Both the position numbers and the translations under genes were made by a program. The notes below the pieces were generated by a model. That model saw nothing but the letters and a program-made list of their open reading frames with translations. It did no database searches and was not told the origin of the DNA. From positions 22,640,733 through 22,704,732 of the forward strand of contig OX439044.1 of the NCBI GenBank assembly GCA_949317995.1: a stretch of DNA of 64,000 bases, given 5' to 3'. Position 1 is the first letter of the stretch. Every line of letters begins with the position of its first letter. Positions 51,701-60,362 of the stretch are shown here, in pieces. Source of the stretch: Acholoe squamosa. Taxonomy: Eukaryota > Annelida > Polychaeta > Phyllodocida > Polynoidae.

Positions 51701-54700
51701 TAAATCACTGGTTCACACTTAAAAGTAGTTGTCATTGGCCACCGCGTCAGTGTGTGCTAGGTTGAAGCCCTGTTAAAGCAAACAAATCATAAAAACGTTC
51801 TCCCTACAGGTACATGTACTGGACGGACTGGAGTAATATAGCAAAGATTGAGCGTGCAGAGTTGGATGGGTCGAACCGGACTGTTTTAATAGATGACATT
51901 GGACGTGCCAACGGGCTAACCATTGATTATATAGAGCGGCGCATCTATTGGACTGACCTTGATAAACGTGTAATCCAGTCAGCAAACTTACAAGGTGAAT
52001 ATGTCTTATACGGTATAATTTCATGTATAAATCTGACCTGCATATAAGCCGTACACAAAACTAAGGAAGACTCTGAAATGGGCTATCTTTTTATAAGCAA
52101 GAAAAATCTGATGACGGTTGTCACAGTGGTTATCATTGCCCCTTAGAATTAGGCAGTAAATGCAGGGAATTATTTCCTTAGACAAAAAGGCCTGCTCTAA
52201 TAGTGCTAAACCTCGGCCGTATCTTGTTCTTCAGGCAGTGACCTGCGTACCATCTGTAAGAACCTAGAGCACCCGTTTGGACTGACCCAGTACCAGGACT
52301 ACGTCTACTGGACGGACTGGTCTACGTTATCCATAGAGCGAGCCAACAAGACCAATGGGCAGAATACCACCCGCATCCAAGGGAACCTCGACTACATAAT
52401 GGGTATTATCGTGATCCATGCGTCTCGGCAATCTGGTAAGTACTAGTACATGCAAGCGGCTGTCACTTGTTATTGTGTATACTCTTGTTCATTCTATACT
52501 TTTGAAATGTCACCAAGTTAAGTGTAACATTGCACGCAGTATCTTTTTGGCTTGAAGAACTGTAAATATCAATGTCTGAAATGAAAGGGCCACTTTCCAA
52601 ATTCCTGAATTTTGTAATAGGTATGAGATACTGATAAACAAATATCTAAATATTGAAATCCGCAATCTCTCATTGGTAAATTTCATATTCCATGTCACCA
52701 ATTTGCTTTACCTTTAAAAGGTTGGAACAGTTGTGGCGTGAACAATGGTCTGTGTTCTCACGTATGCATCGCCCACTCCCAGTCTAACCCGTCAGCCTAC
52801 ACCCACCACTGCAGCTGTGCCACTCACTATACACTCAATGAGGACAACCGTACCTGTAGTGGTGAGTAATTGAAAATTTTGATAAGCGGTACAATGAATT
52901 AGTAATAAATTGTAATCAGATCTTTCTTTCTTTTTTTGATTGAAAACGTCAGTAGCTTTCTGTTCAAAAATACAATGATAATTCAAGTTATAGAATTGGT
53001 ACTTGTATAAAATGTATTAAATTTGTTTTCACCTGTACACCCTACAGCGCCAGAAGAGTTTTTACTGTTCAGCCAACGTAATACGATCTCTAGAATCATG
53101 GTGGACGACAAGGACTCCCCAGACATGATCCTGCCCATACAGGGTTTGCGGAACATCAAGGCACTGGCCTACGATCCTGTTGATAAGCATGTATACTGGA
53201 TAGATGGACGTACAAAGACCATCAGAAGGGCCACTGATAATGGCACTGATGTAAGTACTATTTACTATCTCTCAATCTGAGCCACTTTTCTCTATGCTCA
53301 TATTAAATGTCAGTAAGAAAGGTCGATTTAAAGTGTTCCTTGTATCTAATTTTATTTTGCATAGAGATAGAACTGAGGCAGAAATTCTGATAACTTTTGC
53401 TAAATTGTTTCTTTCGTATATGTATTATAGTTTGAACTACCTAGACTTCAAAGTTGAAATAAGAAACAAATTTTTGATATCATAATTAGAGCCAGCTGAG
53501 TCTTTCGCAAAGTGTTCTAAGAAAGTTTAGCCTCGGAAACATGTACATACTAATCTTTAATGAACTGCAAATCTAATCGGTATGATACCTTACAGGCTGC
53601 AACGATCGTCCCGAATCCTCAGCCGCAGGATCTATTTAACCCATTCGACATTGACATTGATCCTTATTCCCGCCATATCTACTGGTCTGACCAGATGAAC
53701 AATGTCATCAATGTTACACGACTAGACTTCCAGAAGATTGGTGTTGTTGTCAACGGCCCACAGCAGAAGCCACGTTCTATTGCACTGGCACCCAGGGATG
53801 GGTAAGGATACAAACTTTGCTATTAAAAATCTAGACGCTGACTGCTGAAGGAGTGTGTGTATGCCTTACATAGTTAACAGGGGAATCTAGTAATATCAAG
53901 ATTTTTAAGCAACATATATTAGTGTATAGATATGTACATCTAAATTCTGTCCTAGTAAATAGTTCACAATTCAGTTGCTTATCATAGATTGCCTGTATCT
54001 AATTTACACCCTCCGTATTCTTTGCAGCTACATGTTTTGGACCAATATGATGAAGCCGGTACGAATAGAACGTGCAGCCATGGATGGAACAAACCCGCTT
54101 ACTGTGGTCAATAGTAACTTGATGGAACCTGGTGCACTGACAGTTGACCACAGTGGCCAACGTATCTACTGGTCAGACCACAAGTTGAAACGTATTGAAA
54201 GTGCAAACTTCATCGGGGGAAATCGACGAGTGATGGTCTTTGACAATGTGCGTACAGCCATTGGCATGGCAGTTTTTGGGCCCTACCTGTATTGGATTGA
54301 CAAGGACCAAGATTACATCGAGCGCATAGACACACAAGATAATACCCACCGTATTCAGTTTCAGAAACGTCTTTCGCACCTGAGTGACATTCTCAGTGTG
54401 GAAGGTATGACTAAAGCTGAGCTTGAAGCTCATCCATGTTCCAAGGACAATGGAGGCTGTTCACATCTGTGTGTAAAAGATGATGGGGTGGGTGGCCGCA
54501 ACCACCGCTGCTCATGTCCAGATACCCTGATGTTGACTAAAGATGGGTTCACTTGTGCCGAGCCACCTACCTGCAGCCCAGAGGAGTTCACTTGTGTTAG
54601 TGGTAGCATCAAGTGCATCCCACTGGTGTGGAAGTGTGATGGCGCTGCAGAGTGCAAGGACGACTCCGATGAGACAAACTGCCCAACATGTCCACAGGGC

Positions 54701-55639
54701 CAATTCCGCTGTAAGAGCGATGGGATGTGTATCAAAGCCTCACAGAAGTGTGATGGGATATCCCACTGTAAGGATGAATCAGACGAGGCCCACTGTTCAC
54801 CCTGCCTGCAAGGGCAGTTTGAGTGCCATCATGACCGCACCTGTATAGATGCAATGCAGAAGTGCGATGGCCGCACAGACTGCACAGACGGGGAGGATGA
54901 ACAGCGCTGTGTAGGGCCACGTGCACAACGGCATGGAGAGACAGCAACAGCACAGTACACAGTCGGCATAGTCGTTGGGCTCATTGCTGTCATGTTCATT
55001 CTTATTTTCGTTGTGTTTGCCTGCCGTCGAAAGAACCAACATATGCCACTTGATGAGAGCCGTGATATCATCATGGTGACTAAGCCATTAAACCCTGTGG
55101 TGCCAGCTCCCCCCTCAGGCAGCACACCACCACACACTTTAGGCTCGTCTCGTGGTAAGTCAAGCAACACTTGCTTGACGCTGGCCACAGCACCGGGTGG
55201 TCTCCCACTTCTATATGACAGAAATCATGTCACAGGGGCCTCATCAAGTAGCTCTATGGTGACACATTACCCCAAAGAAACACTTAACCCACCTCCCAGT
55301 CCGGTGACAGACCGGTCAGCGTGCATGGTGGGAGACTTGTACTATTCCTCGAATAGTCCATCCACAGTTCGCTCCTACAGCCGCTGTTATGGGCGGCTAC
55401 ACACCACACCATGCTCGACCGATGTGTGTGAGGAGAGCGAGCCTTATAGCTCCAAGCGTTATTATTCATCTGTTTTGGAGCTGGGCTATGACTCTGATCC
55501 CTTCCATCCACCGCCTCCCACACCACGGTCACACTACCTCTCAGATGAGATGAGTTGTCCACCATCACCATCCACAGAGCGCAGCTACTTTAATCCTTAT
55601 CCTCCCCCACCCTCACCAGTGGGCATGTCAGACTGCTGA
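27392..55639 (+). CDS. LRP6: LRP5/6 (arrow) Wnt co-receptor, 15 exons, lacks only exon 1
   Basis: Single-pass receptor that binds Wnt with Frizzled and, after phosphorylation of its tail, recruits Axin to stabilise beta-catenin (known for the family). Joining the fifteen exons listed below gives one open frame of 1,599 residues plus stop, against 1,613 for human LRP6 with its signal peptide. Counting from the first complete residue: propeller 1 about 1-265, EGF1 268-308, propeller 2 311-570, EGF2 579-620, propeller 3 622-880, EGF3 882-926, propeller 4 928-1190, EGF4 1198-1239, three LDLa modules 1245-1355, transmembrane helix about 1373-1394 followed by CRRK, tail 1395-1599. YWTD/YWAD/YWGD repeats and the NGGCSHLC signature recur throughout. 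The start codon and signal peptide are not in these exons: exon 2 begins at codon position 2. The symbol is family-level; the gene equally resembles LRP5. Confidence 0.96.
30754..30780. repeat. Short perfect hairpin
   Basis: GTAACATAATA and TATTATGTTAC flank a 5-base loop. It could be a relic of a MITE. Confidence 0.5.
31975..32156 (+). mobile_element. SINE-like retroposon with 13-bp target duplication
   Basis: From GGGCTTCCCTAGCCCACTTA to three CTCA repeats, 182 bp. TAGAAATGTTCAC precedes it (31962-31974) and repeats exactly after it (32157-32169). This is the cleanest copy of the family. I see no tRNA-type A or B box. Confidence 0.85.
32352..33102. mobile_element. GGCCAAA...TTTGGCC element, copy 2, with nested SINE fragment
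   Basis: GGCC, A-run, GGTTTGTTTCCGGT on the left is mirrored by ACCGGAAACAAAGC, T-run, GGCC on the right. Internal CCGACC motifs match copy 1. A minus-strand fragment of the SINE-like family (about 32680-32766) lies inside. Confidence 0.65.
33469..34150. repeat. Minisatellite, eleven units of 62 bp
   Basis: Units share TAGCTTCTGGTTCAGGACAG, ATATATAGGGCA and GTATGTAACCCT. Central units are almost identical; edge units differ at a few bases, as expected from turnover in the middle of an array. Intronic. Confidence 0.92.
34391..34524. mobile_element. Palindromic MITE-like element
   Basis: Outer arms GCTAAAAATATTTTTCTTG and CAAGAAAAATATTTTAAGC, with an inner perfect hairpin CTACCAGTTTTAAG / CTTAAAACTGGTAG near 34443-34482. 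Confidence 0.6.
36958..37169. mobile_element. MITE with 30-bp inverted repeats
   Basis: GATCCACTGCCGCGAGTTAC at the left is mirrored by CACGGCAGTGGATC at the right, with about 3 mismatches in 30. Internal GCGAATTG, CTGCGA and TAGTCGCAG motifs also pair. 212 bp. Confidence 0.66.
37180..37330. repeat. Dispersed repeat, copy 2
   Basis: Matches 16051-16198 through GCCCCCGAGAGGACCGCAG and TTGGCTGATAATTAA. It also contains CTTATCACTGATAACAG, seen inverted near 7565. Confidence 0.55.
39554..39738. mobile_element. MITE, TACCGTATTCGACCTAATT family
   Basis: TACCGTATTCGACCTAATTG at the left and CTAATTAGGTCGAATACGGT at the right form inverted ends of about 25 bp. 185 bp, no frame. Confidence 0.72.
40098..40525. 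mobile_element. TACCGTAATCTC MITE, copy 3, split by a SINE-like insertion
   Basis: Left end TACCGTAATCTCTTGCGTAT, right end TACGCGAGAGATTAC. The host element is interrupted at 40124-40293 by the SINE-like family, which dates the SINE insertion after the MITE. Confidence 0.72.
40124..40293 (+). mobile_element. SINE-like retroposon nested in a MITE
   Basis: 170 bp from GGCCTCCCAAGGCCACTTAA to TTACTCACTCACTCTCA. The 11-bp duplication CGTATAAGGCG (40113-40123, 40294-40304) is itself part of the host MITE arm. Confidence 0.82.
41472..41586. mobile_element. Short MITE with perfect 20-bp inverted repeats
   Basis: AGGTACTCTGTAGTGATCAC and its exact complement bound 115 bp containing more GTGATCAC palindromes. 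Degenerate relatives (GTGATCACCTTA) lie near 42030-42117. Confidence 0.72.
42247..42395. mobile_element. Inverted-repeat MITE, GGCCACACT variant
   Basis: GGCCACACTAAAAAAAAG then TTTCTGGTTGAGAGG on the left; CCTCTCAACCAGAAAC, then TTTTTCAGTGTGGCC on the right. 149 bp. Confidence 0.65.
43520..43672. repeat. Minisatellite based on CCAGGTGTCCAGGGGG
   Basis: Units of about 16-17 bp such as GGCCAGGTGTCCAGGGG repeat roughly nine times with variation. Open frames through it ([11 protein letters not shown] and its reverse) are products of the repeat, not genes. Confidence 0.7.
44605..44898. mobile_element. MITE, AGGGAGTGATCATTTTTTAA family, copy 2
   Basis: AGGGAGTGATCATTTTTTAA then a G-run at the left; C-run, CCCTGTTGTTTAAAAATGAT and CAC at the right. 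TGCGCGAAAAC near 44655 also appears in the copy at 63870. Confidence 0.62.
46180..46198. repeat. (CAA)n microsatellite
   Basis: About six uninterrupted CAA units in intron 2. Confidence 0.8.
47838..48238 (+). CDS. LRP6: LRP5/6 exon 3: rest of first propeller
   Basis: Acceptor TTTCACAG, donor GTAAGT. Encodes [29 protein letters not shown] and [19 protein letters not shown], closing the propeller with [15 protein letters not shown]. The last codon is split A|CT. Confidence 0.95.
48409..48540 (+). CDS. LRP6: LRP5/6 exon 4: EGF1
   Basis: A 132-bp exon coding exactly the first EGF-like module: [15 protein letters not shown], then [19 protein letters not shown], with six cysteines in EGF spacing. 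Acceptor TTCTGTAG, donor GTAAGA; both codon ends are split. Confidence 0.95.
48733..48933 (+). CDS. LRP6: LRP5/6 exon 5: propeller 2, first part
   Basis: Acceptor CATGAACAG, donor GTATGT. Codes for [19 protein letters not shown] and [21 protein letters not shown]. The final codon is G|GT, completed at 49201. Confidence 0.93.
49201..49396 (+). CDS. LRP6: LRP5/6 exon 6: propeller 2, second part
   Basis: Acceptor ACATCACAG, donor GTAAGC. Codes for [20 protein letters not shown] and [18 protein letters not shown], nearly identical to vertebrate LRP6. The final codon is GG|G. Confidence 0.94.
49466..49556. mobile_element. Short inverted-repeat element in LRP5/6 intron 6
   Basis: AGGGTTACAAGGTATAACCA at the left and TGGTTATACCGAGTAACCCT at the right, about 90 bp apart. 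Probably a tiny MITE; splice sites are unaffected. Confidence 0.55.
49749..49999 (+). CDS. LRP6: LRP5/6 exon 7: propeller 2, third part
   Basis: Acceptor GCCTTACAG, donor GTGAGT. Codes for [50 protein letters not shown] and [10 protein letters not shown]. Confidence 0.95.
50374..50532 (+). CDS. LRP6: LRP5/6 exon 8: end of propeller 2
   Basis: Acceptor TTGTGTAG, donor GTAGGG. Codes for [20 protein letters not shown] and [12 protein letters not shown]. It ends in a linker ([13 protein letters not shown]) that is a few residues longer than in human LRP6. Confidence 0.92.
50837..51129 (+). CDS. LRP6: LRP5/6 exon 9: EGF2 and start of propeller 3
   Basis: Acceptor GTTTCCAG, donor GTAAGT. Contains [19 protein letters not shown] (EGF2), then [20 protein letters not shown] and [11 protein letters not shown]. 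It ends on a whole codon (phase 0). Confidence 0.95.
51339..51565 (+). CDS. LRP6: LRP5/6 exon 10: propeller 3
   Basis: Acceptor CCAAACAG, donor GTAAGT, length 227. Starts in phase 0 with [14 protein letters not shown], followed by [31 protein letters not shown] and the DPPEG turn. Confidence 0.95.
51810..51994 (+). CDS. LRP6: LRP5/6 exon 11: propeller 3
   Basis: Acceptor CCCTACAG, donor GTGAAT, length 185. Codes for [40 protein letters not shown] and the split glycine. Confidence 0.94.
52235..52435 (+). CDS. LRP6: LRP5/6 exon 12: end of propeller 3
   Basis: Acceptor TTCTTCAG, donor GTAAGT. Codes for [19 protein letters not shown] and [18 protein letters not shown], then HASRQSG as in the vertebrate proteins. 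Confidence 0.95.
52721..52861 (+). CDS. LRP6: LRP5/6 exon 13: EGF3
   Basis: Acceptor CTTTAAAAG, donor GTGAGT. A single-module exon, [19 protein letters not shown] to NEDNRTCS. The family's usual NGGC is NGLC here, and the loop between cysteines 3 and 4 is long ([11 protein letters not shown]). Confidence 0.92.
53048..53250 (+). CDS. LRP6: LRP5/6 exon 14: propeller 4, first part
   Basis: Acceptor CCCTACAG, donor GTAAGT. Codes for [40 protein letters not shown] and [19 protein letters not shown]. Ends in phase 0. Confidence 0.94.
53596..53801 (+). CDS. LRP6: LRP5/6 exon 15: propeller 4, second part
   Basis: Acceptor CCTTACAG, donor GTAAGG. Codes for [20 protein letters not shown] and [15 protein letters not shown]. 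The final glycine codon is split GG|C. Confidence 0.94.
54028..55639 (+). CDS. LRP6: LRP5/6 exon 16: propeller 4 end, EGF4, LDLa x3, TM, tail
   Basis: Acceptor TTTGCAG; open to TGA at 55637. It carries the last propeller blades ([50 protein letters not shown]), EGF4 (54431-54556), three LDLa modules (54572-54682, 54689-54796, 54803-54910, each ending in an acidic calcium box such as DDSDETNC) and a transmembrane helix (54956-55021). The tail of about 205 residues has NPPPSPVT (55286-55309), [21 protein letters not shown] and a final PPPPSPVG. In vertebrates this part is spread over several exons; here it is one uninterrupted exon. Confidence 0.96.
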
Positions 55640-56688
55640 CGGCGGCCTCCGGATGGCGCGGACCACTCGCCTCCACCATAGCCTCACAATCACTTCTAAC
55701 ATTATCATCAACAGCATTAAGACTAATCACAGCAGCACAAATGTCTCATCATCGCCAAGAAACCATTTACCATTCATTATTGCGGGTTGTAACTCTTTAC
55801 ATTTGGGAGTCCACCGCATTCCTCATCTTAAGCATTGTAACATTTTTACTTTAACATATTTGTCCTTTTGTTAGGAAAGTGTGGCAGTTCTCCTTTTACA
55901 ACAGCCAAGGGTGATTAAGGGTCGCCCATCCTACATATGAACCCGTCGGAAGTGGAGTCCATAAAATGAAAATGTTATGAGGCATATGCCTGTTTATTCA
56001 ATGTCAATTATTCTATGGAACGTTCAAGGTACTATTTCACCAAAACACTGAGGATATTCCCATCGCTTGATTGAATGGGATTATGTCGTCTTTATGTATA
56101 AATTCAAAAGTTGTACAGTTCTACAATATACATGTAGTAAGCGCTAAGGAATGTGTACAGTGTACAGATAGATTTCTGCTTAGTGCCTCCAGACCCAAAA
56201 TATACCAAACCAAACCAAGGTCAACAAAATAGTTACCTCAAAATCATCAGTATAATACATGTATAATTCTTGTATCGTCCCAGCATGTAATTAATACCCT
56301 CCACTGTTTTACCTGGCTGAGTTAGAGAACATTATGGAATCTTTAATCGATTTTTTTCCTCTTGAATGAGGAATATTTGTGTAATATTTTAGATGTTCCT
56401 TAAAATGCCGACTTATTTTTTTTTTCTGTTAAAACTGTGCAAGGTACATGATATACCTTCAGACACGTATTCCATGTCACTGTTGGCTTTATGACAATGT
56501 TGTTTTCCCTTTTTGTTGCTTCCTCCCAAAGAATTTTGTGACTGAGAGAAAAATGTACTTACACATATTACAATACAGTATTAATTGTTGTCGCCCAAAG
56601 GGCAAACCATGAATCATGTTGAATTCAGTTACAGAATCTTAAGACTTATATGGATGTGCTAACATTAAATGCCAATTATTTCATAGAA

Positions 56689-56704
56689 AATAAAAGGCAA
56701 TAAA
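56689..56704 (+). promoter_or_regulatory. Candidate proximal poly(A) signals of LRP5/6
   Basis: AATAAA occurs at 56689-56694 and again at 56699-56704. A genomic A-run begins about 56727, which would also cause false priming in cDNA. No strong GU-rich element follows, so use of this site is uncertain. Confidence 0.35.
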
Positions 56705-56811
56705 TTTACGAAAGAAGTGTTAAGGCAAAAAAAAAAAAAAAAACACAATTTGTCTTGCTCAAGCATAACGAAAATTCCTTTCTTCATGTGAAAATTAATA
56801 CTGTTTAGGCC

Positions 56812-57350
56812 AAACCAAGAAAAAAAACTTACGTTGTTCTACGGATTTTAGTGTTCAAAATGATAATGTGAGTGTGCAAATAATTTCTCAAAAGAAAAAT
56901 GATGCGCAAGCAAATTAATTTTATTTCATAATTTATTTTGCCAAACATTACAAAGAGAAAACTCAGATAAGGCCACACCAAAAAAAAAAGTTGGTCTATG
57001 GGATTTGGTTTTGAAAAAATGGTGGGAGTGAGGGAATTTTTATTTATTTATTTAAGATTTTTTGGCGTCCCATGGATTCCTTGCTGGAAAAGTGAGGCAT
57101 GCGAAAAAAATTTATTTTAAAAAAAAATTTGCCAAATATCACAAAGAGAAAACTTGTAGAAAGTGAAGCGAGTGAAATCCGTAGACGAGATTTATTTCAA
57201 AGAAAGAAAAAAATTGTATTTTCCAAAAATATGGAGAGGGAAATCCGTAGACCAACTTTTTTTTTTTTTATGTGGCCTAATGAGCTGAGTGGAGTGTGTA
57301 AACAATAAGAAAAAATCTATAGACCCACTTTTTTTTGGTGTGGCTTTATA
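56812..57350. mobile_element. Nested GGCCACACC-family elements in the LRP5/6 3' region
   Basis: An outer pair of ends (AGGCCAAACC with TTCTACGGATTTT at 56812; TCTATAGACCCAC with GGTGTGGCTTT at 57350) encloses an inner element (about 56970-57276) with GGCCACACC, TTGGTCTATGG and CCGTAGACCAAC, ATGTGGCC ends. The same family occurs at 15771. Confidence 0.6.
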
Positions 57351-59803
57351 GCACAAGTTAGCACATTAGTGATTGTCCTGGTTATCTTTTGCAAGACAGC
57401 CATCATCCCGTTGAACCACTCCTCCCATCGGTTCAGTGAATGTATTCGGCTCCACAAGTGATTGAGGAGCCTTTCAAATTTTGGACAGCGTACAAGGTGC
57501 TTGAACGGGTAGGGTATAATATATGGGTGTTCATGGCAAGACGTTGGTTTACGTAATTACGCACAGGGGTATGGGCAAGAGGTAGTCACTAACTAGTCTC
57601 ACCCAGATGTACCAAGCAGGCTTTGGTCTTATCAATAGCTGACATAATATCACAAAACTTCTATATGCACAATAGAGTGTTAATAACGAATGAGAATAGA
57701 TATTTTGTATAAACAAGAATATGTAAGCCCTTTTCTACATAAATTGATGAATATTTTTAGTGTAGATTTTGTACAGAAAAAAATTGGCTCGTCAATTAAA
57801 CCCGGCATCCTTAATCTGTATAGTACATTAAATTCATATCTTAATTACACATTGCGATATTACAAACAAGAAAAATATGGCACTTCGAAGTAGAGTCTTT
57901 ACAACAGTAAAGGGTTAATAAGAGATGAGGGAATGTAAAATTGTAATCAAAGTGTGCTTAAACATTAGCTAGAATAGTTTGTTTCTATTTTCATTGAATG
58001 ATTTCTAACTATTTTTCATTGAATGATTTCTTGTTCTTAAGGTTCACAACCGTTATTGTTCTATTAATTTGTCTGCATGAGTACCCTATAATGAAAGTGC
58101 ATCAATATGCATTATATACAAAGGTTTTGATTTTTTATACACTGTGATTCATAGTGAGGTATATGTTTACGTACATAGCCCACAGTTCAACCCACCAGAA
58201 TTGACTGAGACATTTATGCTATATTTTGCGTACAATATAATGATAGATACCCCGTGCCAAATTTTGTATAGATTATACAAAATTGGCCTTAGCTTTTATA
58301 ACATCGATTCTGAATAATGTTATTACTCTGTAGAGTATGTCCAAAGTGTGTCTGGTAGAAATCCATTTGTAGATAAGACTGAACGAAAGTAAGTATGGTA
58401 TTTATGATAACCACGAGTCTTTACTCGTACTTGCATGAGGTCACAACTCCCCTACTATTCAATCAGATGTATATATATATATATTCATGTGCTCGGTTCA
58501 TAGTTTAAATTGTGTGAATTTCTCTTTGAGTTCTGATATGGATTATTGTATATCCATTAGCGCTGCATTCATGGTGCACTGTTATAATGTCCCTCCAATT
58601 CGTTCTTAAATGCACTGGGCTGGACCTCGCTACAATTTTTGTAGGATGCTACATTTGGTGCTTGATCAATATCAGTGATGGTTTTGTTATTCATTTGAAT
58701 AATACTAGGAAATGTAGATTTTTATTGTTTTGTTCCTTTGTAAGATAATGTGTTAAGGGTTGGCTCTCTTTTGATAGAGAAACTACCAAATAGTTGGTGT
58801 TCACAGAATATTGAATGAAGAGTCCTTTAAACTATACTTGTTATCTGACAAGAAATCCATGTTTTGAGCGAAAGAAAGCGAACTGAGAGTCATATAATAA
58901 TAATGTAGTCTACAAGACAATCGTATAGAAAATAGATATCCAATATCTGGTGTCCTTTCTGCTGTACATCTCTTGTTAATCTATTTCAATGTGCTTTTAC
59001 AATACTTCTGTAGTTATCGTAAATGGGAAATGAGTTACCAGTTTTGATGACAGGCATATACATATATTAGCTACATGTACAACTTTTTTCTTCTTTTTTT
59101 TTTTAAGTTTTAAATAGCCTCGTACTCCAGTTCCCCACCAAATGTATACATCAGAGATACCTCAACCTGATTTTAACATACGAGTTCATCATCAAATATA
59201 CTAAGCAGTGCTCGCTGTTTTATAAACTATTTATATCATTCAAATGGGCTTCGTCCAATGAGTTATCGATACTTTTCCATTATGAACACATATAAGTTTT
59301 CTGACTGGATGTGTTTGAAATAACTCAATTTAGAAACATTGATTTTGATCATAATTATTATTATAAACATGTACATTAAGAAATCCATTCAGGGAGAGTC
59401 CTTTATTAGCACCTTCACGTCTGCTACAGATAAATTAACTTTATACTTGATCCATACAAATGATGATAGACGGCTTTCGTTACCATATAAATTCCCAGTT
59501 GTTCTATTGTTATAGAAAATATTTTCTGAGCATTTTCCACGGCCCTAGTATACCCTAGCTTTACAACTATTTATGTACGGATTGTGTATCTAAATGAAAA
59601 TGTTTCTGCTGAATTAAGACAATCTCCCTTGGGCACTAGTTCAAGATGTTACCATTTGGTGCCTTGTAAATGCCGATAGGTGACAGCACTGCGCACCTCA
59701 GTATTGTATAAGGAACACTGTAAGCTATTGTAACTTGTTTGCAGAGGGCCCATAATGGGCTGTTTGAAACGGCTCATATTTGTATAGCGTTTATAGGAAC
59801 TGA

Positions 59804-59850
59804 ATTAAACGTCTAAAATATATTAAATACAGAGGTGTTCTTGTTTTTGT
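59804..59850 (+). promoter_or_regulatory. Candidate distal poly(A) site of LRP5/6
   Basis: ATTAAA at 59804 and 59822, then TGTTCTTGTTTTTGT at 59836-59850 as a U/GU-rich downstream element. The spacing suits cleavage near 59840. Confidence 0.5.
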
Positions 59851-59870
59851 CATGTTTATATATATATACG

Positions 59871-59920
59871 ATTACACACAACAATATAAATCTGGCATGT
59901 AAAATTAACAATGTTTTATT
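59871..59920 (-). promoter_or_regulatory. Candidate poly(A) site of the convergent kinase gene
   Basis: On the minus strand AATAAA (59920-59915) is followed about 30 bases later by TTGTTGTGTGT, a GU-rich downstream element. No better minus-strand hexamer was seen between here and the stop at 61026. It would give a 3' UTR of about 1.1 kb containing the minisatellite. Confidence 0.45.
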
Positions 59921-60362
59921 TCATATGAGTATTATAGACAGGGGCATGACCACAGTTCAATAACAATGTTTCATTTCATATGAATATCACAGACAGGGCA
60001 TGATCACAGTTCAATAACAATGTTTCATTTCATATATCACAGACAGGGCATGATCACAGTTCAATAACAATGTTTCATTTCATATATCACAGACAGGGCA
60101 TGATCACAGTTCAATAAAAATGTTTCATTTCATATATCACAGACAGGGCATGATCACAGTTCAATAACAATGTTTCATTTCATATATCACAGACAGGGCA
60201 GATCACAGTTCAATAACAATGTTTCATTTCATATATCACAGACAGGGCAGATCACAGTTCAATAACAATGTTTCATTTCATATATCACAGACAGGGCATG
60301 ATCACAGTTCAATAACAATGTTTCATTTCATATATCACAGACAGGGCATGATCACAGTTCAG
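59905..60362. repeat. Minisatellite, nine units of 48-54 bp
   Basis: Units carry AACAATGTTTCATTTCATAT, ATCACAGACAGGGCA and GATCACAGTTCAAT. The first two units are longer and more diverged; two units lack a TG. It lies in the probable 3' UTR of the minus-strand kinase gene. Confidence 0.92.

Larger units (their letters stand above)
55640..59845 (+). other. LRP6: Probable 3' UTR of LRP5/6
   Basis: About 4.2 kb after the stop with no convincing coding frame, AT-rich, followed by a good poly(A) signal. It is interrupted at 56812-57350 by a nested inverted-repeat element. A long 3' UTR is usual for vertebrate LRP6, but transcript extent here is inferred. An earlier signal pair exists at 56689-56704. 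Confidence 0.55.

Noticed and set aside
56727..56744. A-run as a processed-transcript tail
   Set aside because: It is a genomic A-tract after the LRP5/6 stop with no target duplication; more likely simple sequence.
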